Of a stretch of DNA of 11,501 nucleotides, positions 1 to 7,658 are shown piece by piece. Every line of letters starts with the position of its first letter. The first letter of the stretch is position 1. The position numbers and the translations under genes were made by a program. Under the pieces are notes generated by a model that did no database searches, was not told the origin of the DNA, and saw only the letters and a list, made by a program, of their open reading frames with translations. The stretch comes from Desulfurellaceae bacterium. Its GTDB lineage: Bacteria; Campylobacterota_A; Desulfurellia; JAGGSF01. The DNA is taken from positions 1 through 11,501 of the forward strand of contig JAGMDW010000039.1 of assembly GCA_023128455.1 (NCBI GenBank), written 5' to 3'.

Positions 1-814
1 ACATGATGATGAAGAAAGTCTGCGAGCATACTTTAACAGTATAAAAAATATTCCCCTGCTTACACCAGAAGAGGAAAAAGAGTTAGGAAGAAAAATACAA
101 AAAGGTGACCAAGAAGCATTAGAAAGATTGGTTAAAGCAAACCTGAGATTTGTAATCAGTGTAGCACGCAAGTATAGGTACTATGGCGTGTCGTTATTAG
201 ATTTGATAAATGAAGGGAATTTAGGACTTATTCAAGCCGCAAAAAAGTTCGACCCAGAAAGAGGCATAAGGTTTATATCCTATGCCGTATGGTGGATAAA
301 GCAGGCAATTATTAAAACATTAGCCGAACAGGGAACGCTGATTAAGATACCCATAAAGATAAAAGCAAAGCAAAGCAAAATAGCGGCAGCAAAAGCCAAA
401 TATCTTCAAGAACACAAAACAACTTCTACGATGAAGGAACTTGAAGAACTCACGGGCTTAAGTGAGGCGGAACTGCGCTCATCAGAACAAGCAAAATTAA
501 AAATTGAATCATTGAATGTGCCTGTAGGCGAAGAAAAAACTATTGAAGCAATAGATCTCTTGAATATAGAAGAAGAAAGTATCGAAGATAAAATTATACT
601 CGATTCCGTTATTGAACAGCTGAAAAGAATCATTGCATCTTCACTGAACGAAAGAGAGAAAGACATTATTATTATGCGCTACGGTTTGGATGGTGAGGGA
701 AAGAGAACATTGCAGGAAATAGGAAAAAAATACAATATCTCTAAGGAAAGAGTGAGACAAATAGAAAACGAGATAAAGAAAAAATTGAAAGAGAAATTAA
801 TTAAAGAAGAATAA
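1..814 (+). CDS. RNA polymerase sigma-70 family factor (RpoD/SigA-like), 5' end missing
   Basis: This is a promoter-recognition subunit of RNA polymerase. The reading frame (codons from base 2) is open to the left edge, so the start lies outside the window; the TTG at 128 falls inside conserved region 2 and is not the start. The visible 270 residues show region 1.2 (SLRAYFNSIKNIPLLTPEEE, about residues 6-25), region 2 (ANLRFVISVARKY, DLINEGNLGLIQA, then YAVWWIKQAI near 94-103), a region 3 helix-rich segment, and region 4 with the -35-binding helix-turn-helix ending in SKERVRQIE (about 247-255). There is no large insert between regions 1.2 and 2. The -10-reading helix keeps Trp-Trp and Gln but has Ile where E. 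coli RpoD has Thr440, which leaves open a group 2 or RpoS-like factor rather than the primary sigma. The family call is firm; primary versus alternative is not. Confidence 0.93.
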   Translation, partial: HDDEESLRAYFNSIKNIPLLTPEEEKELGRKIQKGDQEALERLVKANLRFVISVARKYRYYGVSLLDLINEGNLGLIQAAKKFDPERGIRFISYAVWWIKQAIIKTLAEQGTLIKIPIKIKAKQSKIAAAKAKYLQEHKTTSTMKELEELTGLSEAELRSSEQAKLKIESLNVPVGEEKTIEAIDLLNIEEESIEDKIILDSVIEQLKRIIASSLNEREKDIIIMRYGLDGEGKRTLQEIGKKYNISKERVRQIENEIKKKLKEKLIKEE

Positions 815-833
815 ATGCGGCACTTATTCTTCT
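805..833. repeat. Perfect 10-bp inverted repeat spanning the sigma factor stop codon
   Basis: AGAAGAATAA (805-814) and its exact reverse complement TTATTCTTCT (824-833) flank a 9-base loop. The left arm contains the last codons and the stop of the sigma gene. The stem is mostly A-T pairs and is followed on the plus strand by ATTTAAAAAAATT, not a T run, so it is a poor intrinsic terminator. It may be an mRNA 3' hairpin or chance in AT-rich DNA. Confidence 0.35.
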
Positions 834-863
834 ATTTAAAAAAATTACCGAAGGCATAATTTG

Positions 864-1301
864 ATGCGGCTGAAATCACTCAGAAAACAATTAAAAGGAC
901 TACTATCTTTAAATGATACACCAGAAAGGGTAGCAAAAAGTGCAGCATTAGGGATATTCATCTCCATCACCCCCGCATTCGGCGCACATACCTTCATGGC
1001 TCTCGGCATAGCCGCTCTCTTTCGCATAAACAAAACAGCCGCTGTACTCGGCAGTTTTTTCAATAATCATCTAATGGCTATCCCCATATATTACATATGT
1101 TATAAAATAGGTATTTTTATTACAGGAAAAGATATTAATTTTGCCATTAAACCACTTTCATTTTCCCGCTATCTTCACTTAGGCTTGGATGTACTCATTC
1201 CTTTATGGATAGGCAGCATGATTGTAGGCACGGCAATAAGTCTGCCCATGTTTTTCATCATAAAATATATCCTTAAAAAATACAGAGCAAAAAAAACATG
1301 A
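864..1301 (+). CDS. DUF2062 family small membrane protein
   Basis: This is a 145-residue membrane protein of unknown function. The family pattern is recognisable: a short basic N-terminus, then TPERVAKSAALGIFISITPAFGAHT (about residues 19-43, shown in part), a second hydrophobic segment (43-53), and SFFNNHLMAIPIYYICYKIG (64-83) with the typical paired Asn, followed by a C-terminal hydrophobic hairpin (about 107-136) and a basic tail. I chose ATG 864 over the adjacent in-frame TTG 861; a weak AAGG lies about 9 bases upstream. The gene begins 49 bp after the sigma factor and its TGA overlaps the rhomboid ATG (ATGA at 1298-1301). DUF2062 proteins are often fused or adjacent to envelope enzymes, but no reaction can be assigned here. 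Confidence 0.82.
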   Translation: MRLKSLRKQLKGLLSLNDTPERVAKSAALGIFISITPAFGAHTFMALGIAALFRINKTAAVLGSFFNNHLMAIPIYYICYKIGIFITGKDINFAIKPLSFSRYLHLGLDVLIPLWIGSMIVGTAISLPMFFIIKYILKKYRAKKT

Positions 1302-1960
1302 TACCCTTAAAGGATAATATCCCTTCTCGCAGTTTCCCTATAACCAATACGAGCATCATCCTGGTCAATATATTTGTATTTCTATTTGAAATGTCTCAAG
1401 GCAATAGGCTAAATACATTTATCTCTACCCATGCATTCATGCCAAATCTCTTCTTTATACATTTTTCAGCCTTTGATTCCATAAAGAGACTCTTGCCCCA
1501 TATGTTTATTCACGGTGGGCTTATACATATTCTGGGGAATATGTGGTTTTTATGGATCTTCGGTGATAATGTAGAAGATAGAATGGGACATCTGCAATAC
1601 CTTCTCTTCTATCTACTGGGCGGTATATTTTCCGCCATATTCCAGGGATTATTCTCTCCTTCTTCCACTATTCCTCTAATCGGTGCCAGTGGAGCCATCT
1701 CCGCTGTTTTAGCAGCTTATGTCTGTTTTTTTCCTCACGCACGTATCCTGACCCTTTTGCCTATCTTTCTGTTTATTACCATCGTAAATATACCAGCTGT
1801 TGTATTCATTGTCTTCTGGTTTTTAATCCAATTTTTATACGGATTTGCCTCTCTTGCCGCATCCATTAAGGGTGGTGTAGCCTGGTTTGCTCACATTGGT
1901 GGTTTTATATTCGGTATAGTATGGGTAAAATATGTATTAGGAAAAAGAAAATGGGCTTGA
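1298..1960 (+). CDS. Rhomboid family intramembrane serine protease
   Basis: This 220-residue polytopic protein should cleave membrane-anchored substrates within the bilayer. The catalytic dyad is visible: Ser131 in the GASG motif (129-132) and His199 in AHIGGFIFG (198-206). The oxyanion-region Asn81 lies in HILGNMWFLWIFG (77-89). Hydrophobic segments lie near 18-31, 75-89, 100-118, 130-145, 152-182 and 195-214, fitting a six-helix core. The Asn-Met-Trp-Phe-Leu stretch and the length match the bacterial rhomboids that lack a long extra domain. It overlaps DUF2062 by 4 bp upstream and the nuclease gene by 10 bp downstream, so it belongs to the coupled operon. The substrate is unknown. The reading is confident because all expected catalytic residues are present. 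Confidence 0.93.
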   Translation: MIPLKDNIPSRSFPITNTSIILVNIFVFLFEMSQGNRLNTFISTHAFMPNLFFIHFSAFDSIKRLLPHMFIHGGLIHILGNMWFLWIFGDNVEDRMGHLQYLLFYLLGGIFSAIFQGLFSPSSTIPLIGASGAISAVLAAYVCFFPHARILTLLPIFLFITIVNIPAVVFIVFWFLIQFLYGFASLAASIKGGVAWFAHIGGFIFGIVWVKYVLGKRKWA

Positions 1961-2967
1961 AAATCCTTCACACTGCAGATTGGCATATCGGAAAAGAGGA
2001 AAGAACGGAAGACATCTTCAATCAGATAGAAAAATTGATAACTATTGCCAAAGATTACGATTTTGTCATTGTAGCCGGTGATTTATTTGACGACGAGGAG
2101 AGTATTTCTGTTTATGGAAGAAGATTAAAAGAGACTATAAGGAAAACTCAAACCCCATTTTTGGCTATATTGGGCAACCATGAATATGAAGGAATAGATA
2201 AGATAGAAGAGTTGTTTTCTTCTCCTCCTTTAACTATATTTACAGAACCTAAAATTCTAAACATAAAAGGCATAAAGATACTATTTTACCCCTTTAAAAA
2301 AGGAGAAAACAGTAAAGATGTCTTATCCTTTGTGGATAAAAAAGATATAGATTTAGCTGTTTTACATGGCTCTATAATGTCTGATGAAAAACTCACCTCC
2401 GCCTTAAAGAATTATCTTTACTTTCCGCTGTACAAAAAAGATATAGTGGAATTCCCATTTAAATATGTAGCATTAGGACATTATCACAACTACAAGGAAT
2501 ATAGTATAGGAAACGCAACTTTATGCTATTCAGGAACAATTGAACCTTTGACATTTGACAATGAAGGAGAAAGATATGTAAACATAATACAAGTTGAAGA
2601 CTCGAAAATCATCCCAAAACCATTGAACATCGAAAGTATAAGTAAATTCAAAACCATAGAATGGAGCTGGGATGAAGAAGATAAAATGGATGAAATTATA
2701 AATTATAAACAAAAATATGATTTTCTAAGAGTAATAATTACAGGTTTTACTGAAAACACATTAAAACTAAACGCCGCGGTAGAAAGATTGAGACAAATGA
2801 ATATAAAGGTAGAATTAAAAGTGGAATCCTTAGATGAGATTCTATCTGTACCCATAGGTAAAATATTTTATGAAAAGATCGAACAGTATATAGAGAAAGA
2901 ACCTCAGAAAAAGGATTTGTATAAAAGGGCATTTATTGAAGGATGTAAGATTATATCTAAATGTTAA
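1951..2967 (+). CDS. sbcD: SbcD/Mre11-like DNA repair exonuclease (YhaO-like)
   Basis: This 338-residue calcineurin-type metallophosphoesterase is expected to act as a Mn-dependent DNA nuclease with the ATPase encoded next to it. All five phosphoesterase motifs are present: TADWHIG (Asp10, His12), AGDLFD (Asp44), LGNHE (Asn76, His77), VLHG (His139) and LGHYH (His177, His179). These are followed by YSGTIEPL (193-200), typical of the SbcD/Mre11 capping segment. The frame is open up to an ATG at 1921, but conserved sequence starts at ATG 1951, which has a GGA-rich site (about 1940-1942) 8 bases upstream; I use 1951. The C-terminal 100 residues are less conserved and probably contact the partner. 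The gene overlaps the rhomboid by 10 bp and the ATPase by 7 bp, which implies co-production. YhaO-like rather than classical SbcD is inferred from the partner. Confidence 0.88.
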   Translation: MGLKILHTADWHIGKEERTEDIFNQIEKLITIAKDYDFVIVAGDLFDDEESISVYGRRLKETIRKTQTPFLAILGNHEYEGIDKIEELFSSPPLTIFTEPKILNIKGIKILFYPFKKGENSKDVLSFVDKKDIDLAVLHGSIMSDEKLTSALKNYLYFPLYKKDIVEFPFKYVALGHYHNYKEYSIGNATLCYSGTIEPLTFDNEGERYVNIIQVEDSKIIPKPLNIESISKFKTIEWSWDEEDKMDEIINYKQKYDFLRVIITGFTENTLKLNAAVERLRQMNIKVELKVESLDEILSVPIGKIFYEKIEQYIEKEPQKKDLYKRAFIEGCKIISKC

Positions 2968-4895
2968 AGAAACTAATTTTAGAAAACTTTGGAAAATTCA
3001 ATTATAAAGAGATAGATTTAGATAAAAATATAACAGTGATATATGGAAAAAATGAAGCAGGGAAAAGCACCATCTTAGACGGCATAGAATATGCCCTGTT
3101 TGGAAAAACAAGGAGTGAAAGAAAATACAAGGGTAAAGTTACACTCTCTTTCTCTTACAAAGAAAAGACGTTTTCCATAAGTAATGGGAAAATAAACGGT
3201 TATCCTTTATACACAATAATAAAAGAATTCAAAGAATTGCCTCTATGGCTATTTGAAAGTCTGTTTTTTGTGAGAACAAAGGAGCTTTCCATAACAGAAA
3301 AACAGGGCAACAAAACATTTGTTTCAATGATGGAAAAAAAGCTGTGGGGAGAGGTGAATTTTGATATTATTGTAGAAAAATTTAGACATTCATTGGGTTC
3401 TTACTTAAACAAATTTGGTGAAAATTTCAAGAAAAAGGGAGAATTGATTGAAGGATGGGAAGAGGCACAAAGAAAAAAAGAAACAACACTAAAAATGATA
3501 GAAGATGCAAAGAGATTAAAGAATATAGAAATTGAATATCAAATTTATTTAAAAAATAAAGAAGAATGGCGTGATGAATTAAACCGTCTATCCAATTTAA
3601 AAAAGAAAGAAGAATATGAAAAAAAGATTGCCATAAACAGAAAAATAAAGGAAGAAAAGAGAGAAATAACACTTTTAGAAACAGAACTGGACAGTTACAA
3701 AGAGACAGAAAAAGATCTTCAAAACATCCAGAAACTAAGGAAAGAAAAAGAAGAATTAAAGAAAAATATTGAAATAAAAGAAATAGAACAGAGACGAACT
3801 CAAGAGGGAATAAAACGAGAAAAAGAATATATAAATGTGATACAAAAAAGGCGCATAAAAGATACGATTCTACTATTCATGGGAACGGCATTGAGTATTG
3901 TTTTGTTCTTTTTGAAATCTAAGTTATTCCTAATATCAGGATTGATACTGTTCTTGGGGGCAATATATACTCTATTTAAGACCAAAAGATACAAACAAAT
4001 ACAAAATTACGAACAAGAATTATCTGAATTAAATGAAGAGAATAAAAAATTAAAATTAGGAAAGGAGGAAAGGAGAGAAAAAATAGAAGGTATATTATCC
4101 AAAAATAGGGTAAGAACTATAATGGAATTAGAAGCATTGGGAAAAAGAGCAAAAAAAATAAAAGATGAAATAAAGTTTTGCGAAGAAAGATTGAAAATAT
4201 GGGGGAAAGATGCACCTTTAGAAGAACAAACCATAATGGCAAATTTAGAAAAGATGGAGAAGCTAACTGGAAAATATGATGAAGAAAGATTTTTGAAACT
4301 ATCTGAGAATTTAAGACATCTACAACAAGAAATGGAAGAAAATAGACAGAAAAAAGGGGAATTACGCCATGCTTTGGAAAATAAAGATGAATCAGAAATA
4401 CTGAAACAATTAAAGATTACAGAAGAAGAGATAGAAAATATAGAAAATAAAATAGAAGCTTTGGGAGTCGCCTATAAAATATTAAAAGATATCCAAAAAG
4501 AAACAGGAGAAAAGATAAAATACATTGTAGAGCAAGAAGCAGCCCCTATTTTTTCATCCATCACAAAAAATCATTATTCTATGTTAAGATACAATGAACA
4601 GATGAAAAATATTGAAGCTGTAAACGACAAAACATTACCTGCTTTACACCTTTCCGATGGGACAAGAGACCAACTATATCTATCTTTAAGAATAGCATTT
4701 GTAAGAAACATCCTGAAAAACGAGGCATTCTTTATTATGGATGAAGCCTTCTTGACCTCAGATGATGATAGAAGAAGAAAAATTATAGATACATTGTTTA
4801 ACCTTAACCATTGCCAGTTTATAATCGCCACCAAAGATAAGGATACCTATTTAGATTTTCTGAAAAAGAAAGCAAAGGGAGTATTTATCCAATGA
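2961..4895 (+). CDS. SbcC/Rad50-like SMC ATPase with a central membrane hairpin (YhaN-like)
   Basis: This 644-residue ATPase should open or tether DNA ends for the SbcD-like nuclease. The N-terminal head holds LENFGKF and the Walker A loop GKNEAGKS (29-36). The C-terminal head holds the ABC signature-like LSDGTRDQLYLSLR (564-577) and Walker B FFIMDEAF (590-597) with the D-loop region just after. Charged coiled coil runs about 165-300 and 342-520. Between the coils are two adjacent hydrophobic helices, about 302-318 and 322-339, joined by a few polar residues. Only two cysteines occur (407 and 618), so the Rad50/SbcC CxxC zinc hook is absent. A head-coil-membrane hairpin-coil-head layout matches YhaN-type proteins (AAA_27), although at 644 residues it is short for SbcC or YhaN. 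It overlaps the nuclease by 7 bp and the next gene by 4 bp. Confidence 0.88.
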   Translation: MLKKLILENFGKFNYKEIDLDKNITVIYGKNEAGKSTILDGIEYALFGKTRSERKYKGKVTLSFSYKEKTFSISNGKINGYPLYTIIKEFKELPLWLFESLFFVRTKELSITEKQGNKTFVSMMEKKLWGEVNFDIIVEKFRHSLGSYLNKFGENFKKKGELIEGWEEAQRKKETTLKMIEDAKRLKNIEIEYQIYLKNKEEWRDELNRLSNLKKKEEYEKKIAINRKIKEEKREITLLETELDSYKETEKDLQNIQKLRKEKEELKKNIEIKEIEQRRTQEGIKREKEYINVIQKRRIKDTILLFMGTALSIVLFFLKSKLFLISGLILFLGAIYTLFKTKRYKQIQNYEQELSELNEENKKLKLGKEERREKIEGILSKNRVRTIMELEALGKRAKKIKDEIKFCEERLKIWGKDAPLEEQTIMANLEKMEKLTGKYDEERFLKLSENLRHLQQEMEENRQKKGELRHALENKDESEILKQLKITEEEIENIENKIEALGVAYKILKDIQKETGEKIKYIVEQEAAPIFSSITKNHYSMLRYNEQMKNIEAVNDKTLPALHLSDGTRDQLYLSLRIAFVRNILKNEAFFIMDEAFLTSDDDRRRKIIDTLFNLNHCQFIIATKDKDTYLDFLKKKAKGVFIQ

Positions 4896-5599
4896 GATGC
4901 GCATTTCTATCTGATATACACTATAGAAAAGGAGAAACAGAAGGAGAAAAACTATTTTTAGAATTCTTATACAAAAAAGCACGCCATTTTGACAAAATAT
5001 ATATCTTGGGTGATCTATTTGAATTCTATTTAGGCTATCCCCATTTTTTCTACAAGGAACACAGAAAGGTAATCAGCCGTTTAAAGCTTTTGTCTCTGTG
5101 GGGAACAAAGATATATATGATTGAAGGAAATCATGAATACGGATTTAGAGAGGCTGGAAAATTTTTAAACATGAAGGTTTATAGAAAAAACTATATTGCA
5201 CATATTGATGGAAGATATGTTTATTTGGAACATGGAGATTTGATAAATAAAAAAGACCTGCGACACATTCTATGCCAATATATATTGAAATCTCCTGCTA
5301 TGCTTTATGTTTTTAAAAATATATATCCATCTGTTATGATGAAACTCTCTCATATTGCCGGCAATGTAAGTAAAAATTATCTAAGAGCAAAAAATAGTGC
5401 CATAGAAAAGATGTTTGCAGATTATGCTCTAAAAATCATAGAAGAAAAAGATATGGATGTAGTAATCTTAGCCCATATTCACCAACCTCTGTATCTAAAA
5501 AAAGGTAAAAAGATATATATAAATAGCGGTGATTTTTTAGAACATTATACATTTGTTGTTTATGAAAATGGCAACTTTTACCTTGATAGGATGAAGTAA
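4892..5599 (+). CDS. LpxH-like metallophosphoesterase (UDP-2,3-diacylglucosamine hydrolase-like)
   Basis: This 235-residue calcineurin-fold enzyme resembles the COG2908/LpxH group, which cleaves UDP-2,3-diacylglucosamine to lipid X and UMP in lipid A synthesis at the inner face of the membrane. Motifs in order are LSDIHYRKG (Asp8, His10), LGDLFEFYLG (39-48, the LpxH-like GDLFE form), EGNHEYGF (Asn80, His81), LEHGDLINKKD (His114) and LAHIHQP (His195, His197). The segment LRHILCQYILKSP (123-135) resembles the helical cap of LpxH-like proteins. Classical LpxH has GNHD; this has GNHE, so the substrate is less certain. It overlaps the ATPase by 4 bp (ATGA) and ligA by 1 bp. The repair-gene setting makes another phosphodiester substrate possible, but the GDLFE and HGDLI motifs favour the lipid A branch. 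Confidence 0.78.
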   Translation: MRCAFLSDIHYRKGETEGEKLFLEFLYKKARHFDKIYILGDLFEFYLGYPHFFYKEHRKVISRLKLLSLWGTKIYMIEGNHEYGFREAGKFLNMKVYRKNYIAHIDGRYVYLEHGDLINKKDLRHILCQYILKSPAMLYVFKNIYPSVMMKLSHIAGNVSKNYLRAKNSAIEKMFADYALKIIEEKDMDVVILAHIHQPLYLKKGKKIYINSGDFLEHYTFVVYENGNFYLDRMK

Positions 5600-7599
5600 T
5601 GGAAGATGCAAAGAAAGATATTGAAGAGTTAAAACAGAAGATAAGATATCACGACTACAGATACTATGTTTTAAATGCACCTGTTATCTCAGATTATGAA
5701 TATGACCAGATGATGAGAAAACTAAAATCTCTGGAAGAAAGGTACCCTCAATTTAAAATGCCGGATTCTCCCACTCAGCGTATAGGTGGAAAACCATTGG
5801 AAAAGTTCGAAAAAATAAAACACAAAATACCTATGTTCTCTTTAGAAGATGCATTTTCGCCGGACGAGGCGAGAGAATTTGATAAAAAGGTAAAGAGATT
5901 TTTAAAGTTTCCTTCAGAAAAGGATATAAGTTACAGCGTAGAGCCGAAATTTGATGGACTGTCTATCTCCTTAATCTATGAAAATGGCATCTTAAAACAG
6001 GCATCGACCCGAGGAGATGGTGTAACTGGAGAAGATGTTACCCAAAATGTGAGAACGATAAAAAATATTCCCTTAAAACTAATTGTGAAAAACTCACCTG
6101 TTTATCTGGATATTCAAGGAGAAGCCATCATGTTCAAACAGGATTTTGCAAACATAAATAAAGAAAGAGAAGAGACGGGATTGCCACTATTTGCCAATCC
6201 CAGAAATGCCGCCGCTGGTTCAATAAGACAATTAGATCCAAAGGAAGCGGCAAAGAGAAGCCTGCGTATGTTCACTTACAGCATCAGAGAGACATCTTCC
6301 GATATTCAATTTAAAAAACAGAGTGAGGCATTAGAACTGTTAAAAGAATGGGAACTGCCAGTAAATGAGTTAAACAAGTTGTGTTTGTCTGTTGAAGAAG
6401 CTATCAAATATAAAGAGACATTTACCCAGAAAAAACATGAATTGCCTTATGAAATAGATGGAATGGTATTCAAGGTAAATGAAATAGACTATCAAAACAG
6501 ATTAGGACACACTACAAAATCTCCTCGGTGGGCAATTGCCTATAAATTTCCTCCCGAGCAAGTTACCACAACTATAAAGGACATCAAAGTAAATGTAGGA
6601 AGAACGGGCATTTTAACTCCAGTGGCAATATTAGAACCGGTAAATATAAGCGGCGTGGTGGTGTCAAAAGCTACACTGCACACCTGGGATGAGATAAGAA
6701 AAAAAGATATTCGCATTGGGGATAAGGTATTCCTGGAAAGAGCAGGAGATGTCATTCCAGAAATTATAAAACCCATAACAGAAAAGAGAACGGGAAAAGA
6801 AAAGATAAAACCTGAACCGAAGGAATGTCCTGTATGTCATGCTCATGCTATAAGAGATGGTGCATATTTTCGTTGTCCAAATATCTCCTGTCCTGCTCAG
6901 ATAAAAGAATCCATCAAACACTTTGCCTCCAAAAGAGCAATGAATATAGATGGATTGGGAGATAAACTGGCAGAACAATTGGTAGGAAAAAACATAATAA
7001 AAAATGTTGCCGATATATACGATTTAGATAATAAAATAATTGCCGATTTAGAGAGAATGGGAGAAAAGTCCGCCCAAAATCTTATAGATGCCATAAAAAA
7101 CACCAAAAATATCACACTGGCAAAATTTCTATTTGCACTGGGCATCAGACATGCAGGAGAACACATGGCGCAGCTTCTGGCAAAACACTTTGGCAGTCTG
7201 AAAAATATAGAGAAAGCAGAAAAAAAAGAATTATTATCCATTAAAGGAATAGGAGAAGAAGTAGCGCAGAGTATCTACGATTTTTTTAGAGAACAAAAAA
7301 ATATACAGACCATAAAAAAACTTCTGAAGGCAGGGGTAAAACTATCGGAAGAAAAAATTGTAATTTCTTTCATCTTTGGAAAGAGTTTTCTGTTTACAGG
7401 CACATTACGCACCGTTACCAGGAATGAAGCAAAAGATAGAGTGGAAGCATTGGGAGGTATGGTAAAAAACAGTGTAAGTAAAGATTTAGATTATGTGGTG
7501 ATAGGAGAAAATCCGGGTTCAAAGAAAGATAAAGCAAAACAATGGGGGCTAAATTGTATAGACGAGGAAACATTTATAAAACTGTTGAGCAAAAAATAA
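5599..7599 (+). CDS. ligA: NAD-dependent DNA ligase LigA
   Basis: This 666-residue enzyme seals nicks in DNA using NAD+, in replication and repair. It has the full domain order: the NAD-binding Ia domain (DYRYYVLN and SDYEYD, 19-36), the adenylation domain with catalytic Lys117 in EPKFDG (115-120), STRGDG (136-141), GEAIM (174-178), FANPRNAAAGS (198-208) and DGMVFKV (287-293), the OB fold (VGRTG 333-337, SKATLH 356-361, RAGDVIP 381-387), the four-Cys zinc finger (Cys410, 413, 426, 431), four helix-hairpin-helix motifs (about 450-580), and a C-terminal BRCT domain (about 592-666). Length is normal and no key residue is missing. Its ATG overlaps the upstream stop (TAATG), so it is translated as the last gene of the coupled run. 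No clear intrinsic terminator follows. Confidence 0.98.
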   Translation: MEDAKKDIEELKQKIRYHDYRYYVLNAPVISDYEYDQMMRKLKSLEERYPQFKMPDSPTQRIGGKPLEKFEKIKHKIPMFSLEDAFSPDEAREFDKKVKRFLKFPSEKDISYSVEPKFDGLSISLIYENGILKQASTRGDGVTGEDVTQNVRTIKNIPLKLIVKNSPVYLDIQGEAIMFKQDFANINKEREETGLPLFANPRNAAAGSIRQLDPKEAAKRSLRMFTYSIRETSSDIQFKKQSEALELLKEWELPVNELNKLCLSVEEAIKYKETFTQKKHELPYEIDGMVFKVNEIDYQNRLGHTTKSPRWAIAYKFPPEQVTTTIKDIKVNVGRTGILTPVAILEPVNISGVVVSKATLHTWDEIRKKDIRIGDKVFLERAGDVIPEIIKPITEKRTGKEKIKPEPKECPVCHAHAIRDGAYFRCPNISCPAQIKESIKHFASKRAMNIDGLGDKLAEQLVGKNIIKNVADIYDLDNKIIADLERMGEKSAQNLIDAIKNTKNITLAKFLFALGIRHAGEHMAQLLAKHFGSLKNIEKAEKKELLSIKGIGEEVAQSIYDFFREQKNIQTIKKLLKAGVKLSEEKIVISFIFGKSFLFTGTLRTVTRNEAKDRVEALGGMVKNSVSKDLDYVVIGENPGSKKDKAKQWGLNCIDEETFIKLLSKK

Positions 7600-7616
7600 A
7601 AATATGCTTGGAATAA

Positions 7617-7622
7617 TATAAT
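7617..7622 (+). promoter_or_regulatory. Candidate -10 element for the TIGR04255/HEPN cassette
   Basis: The hexamer TATAAT matches the sigma-70 -10 consensus exactly and lies 36 bases before the likely ATG at 7659, in the 59-base gap after ligA. There is no good -35 hexamer at the usual 16-18 base spacing (the candidate at 7594-7599 is A-rich), so in such AT-rich DNA the match could be chance. If real, the cassette is transcribed separately from the ligA operon. Confidence 0.35.
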
Positions 7623-7646
7623 AAAGTGGTAGAATTAAGAAAAAAT

Positions 7647-7651
7647 GGGGG
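7647..7651 (+). promoter_or_regulatory. Ribosome binding site that fixes the TIGR04255 gene start
   Basis: A GGGGG run lies 7 bases before the ATG at 7659. It supports that start over the in-frame GTG at 7626, which lacks a comparable site. Confidence 0.5.
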
Positions 7652-7658
7652 TAGAAAG

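Noticed and set aside
128..130. TTG as the start of the sigma factor gene
   Set aside because: Conserved region 1.2 is encoded in the same open frame upstream to base 2, so the gene is simply cut by the window edge.
1921..1950. ATG at 1921 as the start of the SbcD-like nuclease
   Set aside because: It would add ten basic residues that overlap the rhomboid coding end and are not expected in the family; the conserved N-terminus begins at ATG 1951 with a suitable ribosome binding site.
6540..7241. Long open frames on the minus strand opposite ligA
   Set aside because: They lie entirely antisense to a well-conserved gene, have no recognisable domain, and are expected from the codon bias of AT-rich DNA.
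7585..7622. TTGAGC (7585-7590) as the -35 partner of the TATAAT at 7617
   Set aside because: The spacer would be 26 bases, far beyond the usual 16-18.
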